NCBI GenBank assembly: GCA_034189195.1
Contig: JAXHVI010000168.1
Coordinates: 1-5,187 of the forward strand
Length of the DNA stretch: 5,187 nt
Source: Desulfosudis sp034189195
Lineage (GTDB): Bacteria; Desulfobacterota; Desulfobacteria; Desulfobacterales; Desulfosudaceae
Direction: 5' to 3'
A program made the position numbers and the translations under genes. The notes under the pieces are model-generated. The model was given only the letters and a program-made list of their open reading frames with translations. It ran no database searches and was not told the DNA's origin. Shown here piece by piece: positions 5,183-5,187 of the stretch (the first letter of the stretch is position 1; each line of letters opens with the position of its first letter).

Positions 5183-5187
5183 AAGAG

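Larger units (their letters stand above)
4714..5187. other. Non-coding or small-gene region after the metal transporter operon
   Basis: These 474 bases follow the permease stop and hold no conventional gene. Positions 4714-4800 show nothing recognisable, and there is no terminator with a U tract close to the operon end. Positions 4801-4915 hold inverted hexanucleotide arrays, 4950-5129 (-) a candidate membrane-peptide frame, and 5062-5182 (+) a promoter-to-terminator unit that may be a small RNA. Each is listed separately. If the small-RNA promoter is not real, the znu transcript may run through to the terminator at 5182 with a 3' untranslated region of roughly 470 nt. Confidence 0.6.

Overview
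The window looks like chromosomal DNA from a GC-rich Gram-negative bacterium. The best guess is a sulfate-reducing Desulfobacterota (Desulfobacterales-like). This rests on GC-rich codon use, the style of the zinc-type ABC transporter proteins, a geranylgeranyl-reductase-like flavoprotein, and a block of degenerate hexanucleotide repeats of a kind I associate with that group. It is an inference, since no marker gene is present.

Layout. Positions 1-129 hold a good sigma70-like promoter and a strong ribosome binding site for a FAD-dependent reductase of the geranylgeranyl reductase family (130-1203, +). Only 26 bases separate its stop from the stop of a convergent, less GC-rich gene for an exported YceI-family (polyisoprenoid-binding fold) protein (1230-1844, -). 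A 385-base divergent intergenic region (1845-2229) follows. It carries a candidate promoter with an embedded 19-bp near-palindrome, then two possible leader stem-loops.

Positions 2230-4713 (+) form a compact three-gene operon for a metal ABC importer of the ZnuABC/TroABC class. The order is periplasmic binding protein (ZnuA-like), ATPase (ZnuC-like) and permease (ZnuB-like), with a 4-base ATGA overlap and then a 4-base gap. The binding protein captures Zn(II) or a similar divalent metal in the periplasm, the permease passes it through the inner membrane, and the ATPase drives transport. No regulator gene (Zur/Fur/MntR) lies in the window.

The last 474 bases (4714-5187) hold no conventional gene but are not empty. 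They contain two inverted arrays of a degenerate hexanucleotide (4801-4840 and 4874-4915). A minus-strand 59-codon frame (4950-5129) encodes a single-pass membrane peptide. On the plus strand a promoter with a perfect TATAAT box (5062-5090) is followed by a strong intrinsic terminator (5151-5182). Promoter plus terminator define a candidate ~86-nt small RNA. It would be antisense to the beginning of the small membrane-peptide frame, a layout that resembles a type I toxin-antitoxin locus. This is the most speculative but most interesting part of the window. The other four well-supported genes plus the reductase belong to known families.
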